Translations under genes and position numbers: made by a program
Notes under the pieces: generated by a model
Told to the model about the DNA's origin: nothing
The model's database searches: none
The model's input: only the letters and a program-made list of their open reading frames with translations
DNA from: DATBGO01 sp963785765
GTDB lineage: Bacteria; Actinomycetota; Actinomycetes; Streptosporangiales; Streptosporangiaceae
Direction: 5' to 3'
Assembly: GCA_963785765.1 (NCBI GenBank)
Contig: CAWAWM010000002.1
Span: 310,001 to 374,000 of the forward strand
Length of the DNA: 64,000 bases
In this document: positions 1-7,946 of the stretch, one piece after another
Position numbering within the stretch: position 1 is the stretch's first letter
Layout: each line of letters opens with the position of its first letter

Positions 1-87
1 GGTCAGACGACTCGAACTCCGCTGCCATGACGCCCCTGACGTGCAGGAATGTTCGCTGACCAGGCGTGTTGTTCGCCTGTACTCTCA

Positions 88-133
88 GTTCGGGACGAAG
101 AGGCCGCCGGTTCAAATCCGGCCACCCCGACCA
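88..133 (+). pseudogene. tRNA-Pro(GGG) 3' half, attachment-site remnant
   Basis: From the anticodon loop (TTCGGGA) onward this matches the 3' half of an actinobacterial tRNA-Pro(GGG): anticodon stem CGAAG, T arm with loop TTCAAAT between GCCGG and CCGGC, acceptor strand CACCCCG, A and an encoded CCA. Upstream of position 88 there is no D arm and no 5' acceptor strand CGGGGTG, so it cannot fold as a tRNA. Starting a duplicate exactly at the anticodon loop is the pattern left by tyrosine integrases. By orientation, the intact tRNA and the element should lie to the left, outside the window. Confidence 0.8.
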
Positions 134-150
134 GGTTTCGCAGACAGGAG

Positions 151-176
151 CCCGGTTCCAAGGCACTGGAACCGGG
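151..176 (+). terminator. Hairpin downstream of the tRNA-Pro fragment
   Basis: A perfect 10-bp stem, CCCGGTTCCA with TGGAACCGGG, encloses the 6-nt loop AGGCAC and is followed by ATTCTTAATCGTTT. This is a Rho-independent-type terminator and probably the original terminator of the tRNA-Pro gene. Confidence 0.75.
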
Positions 177-277
177 ATTCTTAATCGTTTGACTGTCATT
201 TGACCCTCGATCCGGCAACCGCTCCCAGGGATCGGCGCCTATCAGGAAGACGGGGCAAGTGCAGGCAGGATTGAGGG

Positions 278-1162
278 ATGACCACCCCAGTCGGCCCGGC
301 CTCGGTTCAGTCAAGCGAACTGCTGGGATTTGCTCCCGACGCACGGGTGGTCATCATAAACAGCGACGACTTCGGGATGTACCACGCGATCAACGCGGCG
401 GTCCTCCAGTCGATCGCGGAAGGGATCTCCAGCTCGTGCAGCCTGATGGTCCCGTGCCCGTGGGCGTTGCACGCCATGCACCTGCTCCGTCAGAACCCGC
501 AGACCCCGTTCGGGATCCACCTCACGCTGTTCTGTGACACAACCCACTACCGGTGGGGACCGCTGACCGCGAAGGAGAAGGTGCCTACTCTGCTCGACCA
601 CAGGGGTGAGCTGTTCACACCCGCCCAGGTTCCCGAGCTGCTCGCCCGCGCTCGCCTGGATGAGGTGGAGCTGGAGTTCCGCGCGCAGATCGAAGCCGTG
701 GCTGCCGCCGAGCTGACACCGACCCACCTGGACTGGCACTGCCTGGCTGATGGCGGACGCGACGACATCTTCGACCTGACAGTGGCGTTGGCTGGGGAGT
801 ACGGCCTGGCGGTGCGGGTCTGGCTTGACCCTGGACGACGGAAGCTGCGACGGCAGCGCCTGCCGGTCACCGATCACGACTTCCTGGATAGCTTCTGTCT
901 CGACATCGACGGCAAGGCGGCCCGATATGCCGAGCTGCTACACGACCTGCCAGTTGGTCTCAGTGAGTGGGCAGTGCATCCCGGCCTCGGCAACCAGGAG
1001 GCACAGGCGATCGATCCAGACGGCTGGCGCGTGCGCCGGACCGATTACGACTTCCTGACATCACCACAGGCCCGGGAATTGCTCCAAGCGGAGGGAATCG
1101 TCGTGATCGACTACAAGACAATCCAGCAAGCCTGGCGGTCGAACGCCAAACACGGTAACTAG
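278..1162 (+). CDS. ChbG/YdjC-family carbohydrate deacetylase
   Basis: This 294-aa protein has the YdjC/ChbG deacetylase fold. Family members remove N-acetyl groups from amino-sugar oligosaccharides such as diacetylchitobiose using a divalent metal. Visible motifs are INSDDFGM (Asp30-Asp31), GIHLTL (His81) and THLDWH (His150, Asp152, His154), which fit the catalytic Asp and the metal ligands. There is no signal peptide, so it is cytosolic. The start is ATG; its ribosome site is only weakly purine-rich. It is the first full gene after the tRNA-Pro attachment remnant and has no operon partner. Fold assignment is firm; the exact substrate is unknown. Confidence 0.85.
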   Translation: MTTPVGPASVQSSELLGFAPDARVVIINSDDFGMYHAINAAVLQSIAEGISSSCSLMVPCPWALHAMHLLRQNPQTPFGIHLTLFCDTTHYRWGPLTAKEKVPTLLDHRGELFTPAQVPELLARARLDEVELEFRAQIEAVAAAELTPTHLDWHCLADGGRDDIFDLTVALAGEYGLAVRVWLDPGRRKLRRQRLPVTDHDFLDSFCLDIDGKAARYAELLHDLPVGLSEWAVHPGLGNQEAQAIDPDGWRVRRTDYDFLTSPQARELLQAEGIVVIDYKTIQQAWRSNAKHGN

Positions 1163-1377
1163 GTCCCGTGGTACCGCTCAACGATCTTCATTCCAGCGGA
1201 TGGCAGTACCTTCGCTAGCTGGGTCAGATGCTGCTCGCACAACCTCAGCAGGTAAGGCTCACGGCTGATCTCCACTCGCACCGCCGCTCGCGGGTGACGG
1301 CCGGTCCGGCCGTAAATCTCGTCTTGCATGCAGGCATAACATGCAGGATGATCAGCGCTCCAGCCCGGCCATGACAC
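1159..1377 (-). CDS. Small hypothetical protein
   Basis: This 72-aa reading frame starts at GTG and overlaps the deacetylase stop by 4 bp on the opposite strand. It has a CYAC pair near residue 15, a basic stretch, and an amphipathic segment around PYLLRLCEQHLTQLAKVL. The composition looks protein-like, but I do not recognise a family. Its closeness to the tRNA-Pro attachment remnant would fit mobile-element cargo, which is inference only. Confidence 0.35.
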   Translation of the reverse strand: MSWPGWSADHPACYACMQDEIYGRTGRHPRAAVRVEISREPYLLRLCEQHLTQLAKVLPSAGMKIVERYHGT

Positions 1378-1641
1378 GATCCAATGTTAAACAAGGGCGA
1401 TACCCGCAGCTCATGAGATGGCTGCCCGGGAGCCGACATGGGAGCCACCCGGGCGCACGACATCCAGGCCGTGCGGCTCGGGTCAAAGTCGATCTCGATA
1501 CGATTCGGTCCGCTGATAACTCGGTCGATCACATCGCTTGCCGGTTCTCCGACCCGCCTCAGCGCTGGCTAGTGCCTGCTGGCAACCCTCAAATGTCCTT
1601 CACCTATTGGCCGGTGAGGCGCGGGGGGTGACCGTGTCTCA

Positions 1642-2364
1642 TCATCTAGTGCCGGTGATGAGCCGTTCGCGGTCGAACATCGCCGACGTGAGCCGCCAGC
1701 CGAGTCGGTTGAGGACCAGCAGCACCACGGCGGCGCCGAGGGCGAGGACGAGCGAGGGGCGGATCACGTTGAACGCGATGAGCGACGTCACCACGACCGA
1801 CGGGAGGTTCGCGAGTATGCCGAGCTGCTGAGCGACGCGGACCTCGCTGGACCGCGTGGAGATCGCGATGCCGACCCAGATCGCCCAGCCGGCCAGCAGC
1901 GGAGTGAACACCAGCTGGGCGAGCAGGTCCGAGTCTCGCAGCAGGGCCTGCGCGACGCCGGGCTGTGCGAAGATCTCGACCAGGGCCAGGAAGAAGGCAT
2001 AGACCGCGTACGAGATCACAACTGACGGGACGAAGGACGCCAGGGCCTTGCCCAGCAAGAACTCCTCGCGGCGTATCGGCGTCCCGAGCACTGGCTCGAG
2101 CGTGCCTTGCTGGCGCTCGCCGACTACCGAGTACGCGGCCAGCGTCGCGGGCACGAGGGCGGGGATGGCCAGCAGGTACAGCAGCTCGTTCTCGTGGGCG
2201 AGACCGCCGGATGCCGAGGCGCCCAGGTTCAAAACGGCGATGAGGGGCTGGACGAGGAAGATGAGCGGGAGGATCGCCATCCCGGTGACGATGGTGCGGT
2301 TGCGCCGGTACTCCCGCAGCTCCTTGCGGAAGATGGCCCGTACGCGCCTTCTGCTGACGCTCAT
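1642..2364 (-). CDS. ABC-2 type transporter permease
   Basis: This 240-aa integral membrane protein has about six hydrophobic segments and the CPBP/ABC-2 pattern: a basic N-terminus (FRKELREYRRNRT), a first helix near residues 25-45, and a conserved region around SVVGERQQGTLEPVLGTP, the typical cytoplasmic coupling helix of ABC-2 exporters. Its start codon overlaps the stop of the upstream ATPase gene by 4 bp, so the two are translationally coupled and form one exporter. The substrate cannot be read from the sequence. It is the last gene of a four-gene minus-strand operon. Confidence 0.85.
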   Translation of the reverse strand: MSVSRRRVRAIFRKELREYRRNRTIVTGMAILPLIFLVQPLIAVLNLGASASGGLAHENELLYLLAIPALVPATLAAYSVVGERQQGTLEPVLGTPIRREEFLLGKALASFVPSVVISYAVYAFFLALVEIFAQPGVAQALLRDSDLLAQLVFTPLLAGWAIWVGIAISTRSSEVRVAQQLGILANLPSVVVTSLIAFNVIRPSLVLALGAAVVLLVLNRLGWRLTSAMFDRERLITGTR

Positions 2365-3464
2365 CTGCGGCGCGCCTCCGCATCCTCGTTGACCAGCTCG
2401 AGATAGACGTCCTCGAGCGAGTGGCGCGACTCGCCGATCGACAGCACGTCGGCGCCCGCCCGGACGAGGGCGCGAGTGACCGCGGGCGCGGCGAGGGTCG
2501 GGTCAGAGACGGTGAGGACGTAGTCGCGGGCGCCGTCCTGGCGCCAGTCGTCGACGGCTGGCAGGCCGGCGAAGACGCGGCCGGGCTCGGGGAGGGGGAT
2601 GAGAGTCTTGACCGTGAGCGTCTTGGCGAACAGCCGGTCGCGCAGCTCGTCGGGCCGTCCGATCGTGCGCAGGGTCGTGTTCAGGATCGCGACCCGGTCG
2701 CACAGCCGCTCGGCCTCCTCGAGGCGATGGGTGGTGAGGAAGATCGTCACGCCGCTGCGGCGGAGCTCGGCGATCAGCTCGTGCACGTCCCGGGTGGCGA
2801 CCGGGTCCAGGCCGGCGGTTGGCTCGTCGAGGAACAGCACCTGCGGGTCGGGCAGCAGCGCCCGGGCCAGGGCGACCCGCTGGCGCAGGCCCTTGGACAA
2901 CGAGCCGCAGGCGTCGCGGGCCCGGTCGGCCAGGTTGACCGCCCGGAGCGCGTGGTCAACGCGATCGCCGGGGTCACGCACCTCGTACAGGTCGGCGAAG
3001 CACCCGAGGTTCTCGGCCACGCTCAGGCGCAGGTAGAGACCGGGCGACTCGGGCATGATCGAGATCCGGCGACGGATCTCCACTCCGTTATCCGGCGTGA
3101 GCGGAATGCCGGCGACCGTCGCCGAGCCCGAGGTCGGCGCGAGGAGCGTGCCGAGCGTCCGCACAGTTGTGGTCTTCCCGGCTCCGTTCGGCCCGAGGAA
3201 ACCGAACACCTCGCCGTAGCCGATCTCAAAGGAGACGTCGTCGAACGCGACCCGGCCGCCGAAGCGCTTGCCCAGACCAAGCGCGGACAGCGCCGGGGGG
3301 CCCCGGTTCGCGTCGGATGCCGCCACCTTCCGCGGAGTCGCGAAACGCTCGCCTCGCACCTGGACCGCAGGCTCGTCTGGCCCGGATACCGCGACCGGCG
3401 GCTCGGCCGGGGGCGTGGTGCGGCGCCTCAACTTCCCGATGACCCACCTGATTAGGTAGTACAT
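2361..3464 (-). CDS. ABC transporter ATP-binding protein
   Basis: This 367-aa ABC ATPase has Walker A GPNGAGKTT near residues 91-99, signature LSKGLRQ near 189-195, Walker B LFLDEPTAGLDP near 210, and the switch His in LTTHRLEEAE. The layout is that of DrrA/CcmA-type ATPases pairing with ABC-2 permeases. An N-terminal extension of about 60 residues begins with a hydrophobic and basic stretch (MYYLIRWVIGKLRRR), which is unusual and may anchor the protein at the membrane. I chose the ATG in the TGATG overlap with the upstream SARP-like gene; a GTG one codon earlier is also possible. It energises export with the downstream permease. Confidence 0.88.
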   Translation of the reverse strand: MYYLIRWVIGKLRRRTTPPAEPPVAVSGPDEPAVQVRGERFATPRKVAASDANRGPPALSALGLGKRFGGRVAFDDVSFEIGYGEVFGFLGPNGAGKTTTVRTLGTLLAPTSGSATVAGIPLTPDNGVEIRRRISIMPESPGLYLRLSVAENLGCFADLYEVRDPGDRVDHALRAVNLADRARDACGSLSKGLRQRVALARALLPDPQVLFLDEPTAGLDPVATRDVHELIAELRRSGVTIFLTTHRLEEAERLCDRVAILNTTLRTIGRPDELRDRLFAKTLTVKTLIPLPEPGRVFAGLPAVDDWRQDGARDYVLTVSDPTLAAPAVTRALVRAGADVLSIGESRHSLEDVYLELVNEDAEARRR

Positions 3465-4078
3465 CACTGGTATCGCAGGGCCGTGCCGAACTGGCTGTCT
3501 ATGCCGTCAAGCGCGGGACCCCGCCACGGCCGCAGCGCATCGCGGTAGCTCGCGACAGTCCGGTCCAGGTGAATGGCCTCACGAGCCGCGCGAGCGGCGG
3601 CAACCATCTCCCCGAACCGCTGGGAGTCAAGCCGCCCGTTGCCGACCTGGAAGACGTAGCCCTGTGCCCGCGTGGAGATGGGCGCGGCGTGGTCGTGCGA
3701 GGCGAACAGGCGCCGGAGCGAGGAAATGCTGATCTGCGCCTGGGAACGAGCAGTCGGCGGCAGGTCTTCGCCGTAGATCGCCTCCTGCAGCCGGCCCACG
3801 ATGACCACACTGCCTGCGCTCAGCAGCAGCGTCGCCAGGACGACCTGCTGGCGGGGGCCGCCCAGTTCAAGCCGCTCCGCGCCCAGCCGGCCGTGCAGAT
3901 TGGCCAGTTCTGCTTTATCAAAGGGGGTGCCATCCGAACGCACATTGCCACGCTGAACGGCGGGTCCGGCGCGTTGAGTGCCAAGTGAGCCAGACACGAA
4001 GCGTGACCTCCCAGAGTGACCCCTCCCGACGCCGGAACGCCGAGTCGGCGCGCTGGAACTACCGAGTGCGAGCGTCAT
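3464..4078 (-). CDS. Short SARP-type transcriptional regulator
   Basis: This 204-aa protein carries an OmpR-like winged-helix domain of the AfsR/DnrI/RedD (SARP) class. The block from LGGPRQQVVLATLLL through ARSQAQISISSLRRLF to TRAQGYVFQVG follows the SARP DNA-binding domain. The bacterial transcriptional activation domain starts (LDSQRFGEMVAAARAA) but stops after about 60 residues at a TGA that overlaps the ATPase start, so it is much shorter than usual SARPs. About 70 N-terminal residues before the domain are low complexity, so the true start may be further in. It probably regulates its own operon through the 22-bp spaced repeats upstream. Confidence 0.72.
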   Translation of the reverse strand: MTLALGSSSAPTRRSGVGRGHSGRSRFVSGSLGTQRAGPAVQRGNVRSDGTPFDKAELANLHGRLGAERLELGGPRQQVVLATLLLSAGSVVIVGRLQEAIYGEDLPPTARSQAQISISSLRRLFASHDHAAPISTRAQGYVFQVGNGRLDSQRFGEMVAAARAAREAIHLDRTVASYRDALRPWRGPALDGIDSQFGTALRYQ

Positions 4079-4107
4079 GCTCGGGCTCCATATCAGCCAT
4101 TCCGGCG

Positions 4108-5148
4108 CTATTGAGTTGCTCTCAGCCGAGCGAGGAGAGCATTGCTGGTTTCGGTGAATACGGGTAGGTAAGCAGCCCCGTGGGCTGGCTGCGGGTGCTG
4201 GGTATTAACGTCTGCGGCCTCAAGATCGTGAGTGAGACGCTTCATGAGGCTGCGGGCCTGGCTGGCGATCAAGTACTCGGACTCTGGGGTGTCAGTCTTT
4301 TCGTCAAGCCATTGGCTTATCTCCAGGGCTGCGGGCAATAGGTGGACCCATGACACGAAGGACGGCAGGTGTGCCGGCCCGGTGAGGTCAAGGAACAGTG
4401 CCCATCTCTCCCGATGCGCGGTGAAGTGGCGTTCGTTGCCAGCCCAGGCAGCCCTGATAACCCGCGACGTCGTGAGGGAGGTCAGGACGTCGCTGATATT
4501 CCTTTTGGCGAATCCTGCTTCGTCGGCGATCCGGGCGGCGTCAAGTGGCCCGTCTGGATAGGTGAGCAGCACTCGCATCGTCTCAGACCTGCCGCCTGGC
4601 CCGAATAGGTGGCGGAGCCGGAAGGCCAGGTTAACTGGAAGGGCCGGGTTCGGCTCGTGTGACTTGCCGGTCCTGGCCACAGGGGGGCGCACGAAGCCGT
4701 GCTCGGCGAAGACCGGATCCGGCTGCGAGACGAACGCCAGGACATCAGGGCTGAAGGCAGGCTCCCCGACCTGACCTGGGTCGACCTGCTGGCTGGCGGG
4801 CAGACTCAGGGGGGCGTCCTGCCTGGTCCACGCGGTAACGGCGGCGACCAGGCCGGCGGGCACCGGAAACCTGCCAGCAAGGTTCCGCAGCCGTTGCACG
4901 GACAGCAATTTGTGGTTGAAGGCCATCCAGTCGAGCATCTCATCGAACAGCCGCGGATCGCGGCGGCCGATCCCGATGGTGAAAAGAATGAGTGCCTCAG
5001 GATCGACTGCCCACCTGTCGGCTCCCACGACGGTAGCTGAAACGCCGATCTGTGCCCACTGGCGCCAGGCGAAGTCAAGCAATCCCTGGCGGACCTTGCC
5101 TCTAAGCTCCGAGATCGGCATCGTCCACCCCCAGAACATGGAGAGCAT
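4108..5148 (-). CDS. Winged-helix-containing hypothetical protein
   Basis: This 346-aa cytosolic protein is the first gene of the operon with the SARP-like regulator and ABC exporter (29-bp gap to the next gene). A helical N-terminal half (residues 1-120) is followed by a region around residues 190-235 reading TMRVLLTYPDGPLDAARIADEAGFAKRN-, which looks like a MarR/ArsR-like winged helix (strand, helix, recognition helix). The C-terminal third is helical. I do not recognise a named family. It could be a second DNA-binding regulator of the operon. Its promoter region carries three phased repeats and a TATACT box. Confidence 0.6.
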   Translation of the reverse strand: MLSMFWGWTMPISELRGKVRQGLLDFAWRQWAQIGVSATVVGADRWAVDPEALILFTIGIGRRDPRLFDEMLDWMAFNHKLLSVQRLRNLAGRFPVPAGLVAAVTAWTRQDAPLSLPASQQVDPGQVGEPAFSPDVLAFVSQPDPVFAEHGFVRPPVARTGKSHEPNPALPVNLAFRLRHLFGPGGRSETMRVLLTYPDGPLDAARIADEAGFAKRNISDVLTSLTTSRVIRAAWAGNERHFTAHRERWALFLDLTGPAHLPSFVSWVHLLPAALEISQWLDEKTDTPESEYLIASQARSLMKRLTHDLEAADVNTQHPQPAHGAAYLPVFTETSNALLARLRATQ

Positions 5149-5179
5149 CCTCCAGGACCGATCTGTATCCAGGTACCCG

Positions 5180-5254
5180 AGTATAACCTCAGATCGAGAT
5201 GTTGAACATCTTTATGCAAGGTGTTCAACAGCTCGATACGGGGTGTTGAAGATC
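5180..5254 (-). promoter_or_regulatory. Promoter with three 22-bp-phased operator repeats
   Basis: Three 13-bp pseudo-palindromes start at 5198, 5220 and 5242, exactly 22 bp apart: GATGTTGAACATC, GGTGTTCAACAGC and GGTGTTGAAGATC. On the minus strand they share the heptamer TT(C/G)AACA. Twelve bases downstream lies TATACT (5185-5180), a near-consensus -10 box; the nearest repeat overlaps the expected -35 position. Repeats one or two helical turns apart just upstream of the -10 box are the known SARP binding arrangement, and a SARP-type gene lies in this operon. Confidence 0.7.
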
Positions 5255-5333
5255 TCGGCTAGGAGAATGCACCAAGCGTCACCTTGGTACGCGCTCATAC
5301 CGCGGCGCTGTCGCCCGGTCCCTCGGCTGCGGG

Positions 5334-6014
5334 TCAGCTTGAAATGCGGGCTTCGATGCCGTCGAGGAGGAAGTCGAGGCCGGTCCGGAAGGTTTGGCTG
5401 GCGTCTAGGTGGGCGCCATCGCGTACGACCGCGGCCAGCGCGGGAAATCGGCCAGTGGCGAAGGTCCGCACCAGATAAGGCCCGAGGGCGGCCTGCCACT
5501 GCTCCTTGTCCATTCCGGTGGCCCGCTCGGCGCGCCGCTCGGTGATCTCCCGGCGCACCGCGCCGATCACGTAGGCATTGACCGCGTCGATCACCGGCAT
5601 GACGGTGTCCACGTCGATGCCGCCGAGTGCGGCCACCACAGCCTCGCCCCTGGCCAGGGCGTGCGGCCCGAGCTGCGGCCGCCCACCGATCAAGTCGGCG
5701 AACCATTCGTGCTGGTGAGCGGCCTGCCGGGTGGCTTCGGCCAGGGAGCGCAGCACCTCTCGCCAACCATCTCCGGCCGCCCGGATGTCGGCGTAGACCG
5801 CATCGACCATCAGGTCGAACAACTCGTCCTTGCTGGCCATGTAGCCGTACAGCCGCATCGGCCCAACGTCCAGTGCGGCGGCGACCTTGCGCAGCGACAC
5901 CGCTTCCAGGCCGTCCGCGTCGGCCAGCCGGATCGCCGCTCGCACGATCCGCTCGCGGCTCAGTGGGGCCAGCACCGGTCGATTCGGCGGCTCCGGCCTC
6001 TCCCACACCAACAT
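5334..6014 (-). CDS. TetR/AcrR-family regulator
   Basis: This 226-aa repressor has an N-terminal TetR helix-turn-helix (SRERIVRAAIRLADADGLEAVSLRKVAAALDVGPMRLYGYMASKDELF compressed over about residues 20-66) and a helical C-terminal domain of the TetR_C type found in regulators of tetracycline-resistance-like genes. I chose the ATG at 6014 because the upstream in-frame extension would run through the divergent promoter. It faces the TetX-like monooxygenase gene across about 50 bp that contain a palindromic operator, so it most likely represses that gene and itself. The inducer is unknown. Confidence 0.85.
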   Translation of the reverse strand: MLVWERPEPPNRPVLAPLSRERIVRAAIRLADADGLEAVSLRKVAAALDVGPMRLYGYMASKDELFDLMVDAVYADIRAAGDGWREVLRSLAEATRQAAHQHEWFADLIGGRPQLGPHALARGEAVVAALGGIDVDTVMPVIDAVNAYVIGAVRREITERRAERATGMDKEQWQAALGPYLVRTFATGRFPALAAVVRDGAHLDASQTFRTGLDFLLDGIEARISS

Positions 6015-6040
6015 GCTGCCGACAATACACCGGCTAACGT

Positions 6041-6053
6041 AATACGCTGTATT
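6041..6053. promoter_or_regulatory. Palindromic TetR operator
   Basis: AATACGCTGTATT is a perfect palindrome of 5-bp arms AATAC and GTATT around GCT. It lies in the short divergent intergenic region between the TetR gene and the monooxygenase. A second AATACA at 6024 suggests an extended or double site. Confidence 0.6.
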
Positions 6054-6063
6054 GACTGATACG

Positions 6064-7191
6064 ATGAATCGGGGCAACATGACCATCGCTATCGTTGGAG
6101 CCGGCCTCGGCGGCCTGGCTCTCGCCCGTGTGCTGCACGTGAACGGCATCGACGCCATCGTGTACGAACGTGAACCGTCGCGCGCCGCGCGCGGTCAGGG
6201 CGGCATGCTCGACCTGCACTCCGGGACCGGGCAGCAGGCGCTGCGCGAGGCCGGCCTGATCGACCAGTTCCACGCGATTGCCCGCCGTGAAGGCCAGGAC
6301 CTGCGTCTTCTCGAGCCGGACGGCACCCTGCTGCTCCAGGAGGACACGCCCGACGACGCCCCACTCGAGCGACCTGAGGTCGACCGTGCCGATCTGCGCA
6401 ACCTGCTGCTGGACTCTCTCCCCGAACACACGGTGCGCTGGGGGCACGCGTTCGATCACGCCGGCAACGGCCTGCTACATTTCGGCGACGGTAGCAGTGC
6501 GACGTATGACCTGCTGGTCGGCGCCGACGGCGCGGACTCCCGGGTCCGCACGCTGCTCACCGACGCCCGCCCAGCGCACACCGGCCAAAACGTCGTCGAG
6601 CTCGGCATTCCCGACATCGACCGCACCCGCCCCGACCTCGCGGCCGTGGTGGGGCGCGGCAGCTACTGGGTGCTCGGCAACCGGCAATCCCTGTCGGCGC
6701 AGCGCAACGGCGACGGCCGCGTACGCATCTACCTCAGCTTCTACACCGCCGCGGACTGGTTCGCCACCAGCGGGATCCCGTTCGACGACCCAGCCGCCGC
6801 CCGGGTGCGACTGATCGACCTGTTCACCGGCTGGGACTCTCGGTTCACCGCACTGATCGCAGCCTGCGACGACACGATCCTGCCACGGTCGATCACCACT
6901 CTCCCGGTCGGCCTGACCTGGCCGTCGACGCCAGGCATCACGCTGATCGGCGATGCCGCGCACCTGATGCCGCCGGTGGGACAGGGCGCCAACATGGCGC
7001 TGCTCGACGGTGCCCTGCTCGGCCTCGCACTGGCCGCGCACCCGGACGACTTTCCCGCCGCCGTCAAAGAATACGAACGCGAGATGTTCGAACGCACCAG
7101 CGCTGCCGGCCGGATGTCCGCGCACATCCAGGAAATCCTGACGTCGCCGGACGCCAGTCAGAAAATGCTGGGCTTCTTCCAACCTGGCTGA
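6064..7191 (+). CDS. TetX-like FAD-dependent monooxygenase
   Basis: This 375-aa class A flavoprotein monooxygenase has the N-terminal FAD site GAGLGGLALARVL, a middle DG-type motif GADGADSRVR, and the second FAD motif IGDAAHLMPPVGQGAN. The close pattern YEREPSRAARGQGGMLDLH is typical of the TetX/tetracycline-destructase-like subgroup. Members hydroxylate aromatic or polyketide substrates with NADPH and O2. Start options are ATG 6064 and ATG 6079; the latter gives the family-like MTIAIVGAG beginning. It is divergent from a TetR repressor with a palindrome between, so it is probably drug- or metabolite-inducible. Whether it acts on tetracyclines is not shown. Confidence 0.85.
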   Translation: MNRGNMTIAIVGAGLGGLALARVLHVNGIDAIVYEREPSRAARGQGGMLDLHSGTGQQALREAGLIDQFHAIARREGQDLRLLEPDGTLLLQEDTPDDAPLERPEVDRADLRNLLLDSLPEHTVRWGHAFDHAGNGLLHFGDGSSATYDLLVGADGADSRVRTLLTDARPAHTGQNVVELGIPDIDRTRPDLAAVVGRGSYWVLGNRQSLSAQRNGDGRVRIYLSFYTAADWFATSGIPFDDPAAARVRLIDLFTGWDSRFTALIAACDDTILPRSITTLPVGLTWPSTPGITLIGDAAHLMPPVGQGANMALLDGALLGLALAAHPDDFPAAVKEYEREMFERTSAAGRMSAHIQEILTSPDASQKMLGFFQPG

Positions 7192-7211
7192 ATGGACTCC
7201 CCCACCTTCGG

Positions 7212-7775
7212 CTAGCGTGCCACGCGGTAGCGGAGGTAGACGACTCCCGAGCTGAAGGTGCGGGTCTCGACGAGTTCGAGATCCACCCGGCGCTCGCGCT
7301 GGGGAAAGAACGGAATGCCACCGCCAACCAGCACCGGGTAGACCCTGGCCCGGTACTCGTCGATCAGACCCAGCGCGGCCGCCTCGGCCGCGAGAGCCGC
7401 GCCGCCGATCGCGATGTCGCCGTCGGCCGACTCGGCTCGCAACCGCTCGATCTCCTCCGCCAGGCCGCCGGAGACCAGGCGGGCATGGCCCTGCACCGCC
7501 GACAGCGTGGTCGAGAACACCACCTTGGGGAGCGGCTTCCAGATCGCGGCCCACTCGAGCATTGAGTCGTCGAGCGATGGATCCTGGTCCGCAGTCTCCC
7601 AGTACAGCATCGTCTCGTACAGCCTTCGTCCCAACAGGTGCACGCCGACCTGGAGTATCTCGTCGGTGACGAAGCGAAAGACCTCCTCGTCAGGCGCCCC
7701 CCAGCCGAAGTCGCCGTCCGGCCCGACGATGTAGCCGTCAAGTGAGACGCCCATCGAATAGGTCACGCTGCGCAT
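7212..7775 (-). CDS. Dihydrofolate reductase / RibD C-terminal-like protein
   Basis: This 187-aa protein has the DHFR-like NADPH-binding fold of the RibD_C family: MRSVTYSMGVSLDGYIVGPDG at the N-terminus, HLLGRRLYETML in the middle, and IAIGGAALAAEAAALGLIDEY followed by VYPVLVGGGIPFF. Members are usually standalone reductases of unknown substrate in actinomycetes. The ATG at 7775 follows a strong GAGGAGG-type site with correct spacing, so I reject the longer reading frame. Convergent with the monooxygenase gene. Confidence 0.85.
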   Translation of the reverse strand: MRSVTYSMGVSLDGYIVGPDGDFGWGAPDEEVFRFVTDEILQVGVHLLGRRLYETMLYWETADQDPSLDDSMLEWAAIWKPLPKVVFSTTLSAVQGHARLVSGGLAEEIERLRAESADGDIAIGGAALAAEAAALGLIDEYRARVYPVLVGGGIPFFPQRERRVDLELVETRTFSSGVVYLRYRVAR

Positions 7776-7946
7776 CGCAAGTCCTCCTCGGTAACGGGTT
7801 CGACAGTAGGACGCCGGACGCCGCATGACTCATCGCGGCGCGCGGGACAGGGCAAACGTTGCCAGTTACGGCACGAGCGTGCTGGCGCCACTAGGGCCTG
7901 GCCACCACGGACATGCGCCGAATCTCCAATCCGGTCATGCTGCGCC

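Noticed and set aside
3..344. Minus-strand reading frame containing GVAGFEPAASSSRT
   Set aside because: This peptide is the familiar antisense translation of a tRNA T arm; it arises from the tRNA-Pro fragment and is not a gene.
2421..3455. 344-aa plus-strand open frame
   Set aside because: Antisense to the ABC ATPase with its Walker motifs; a GC-skew artefact.
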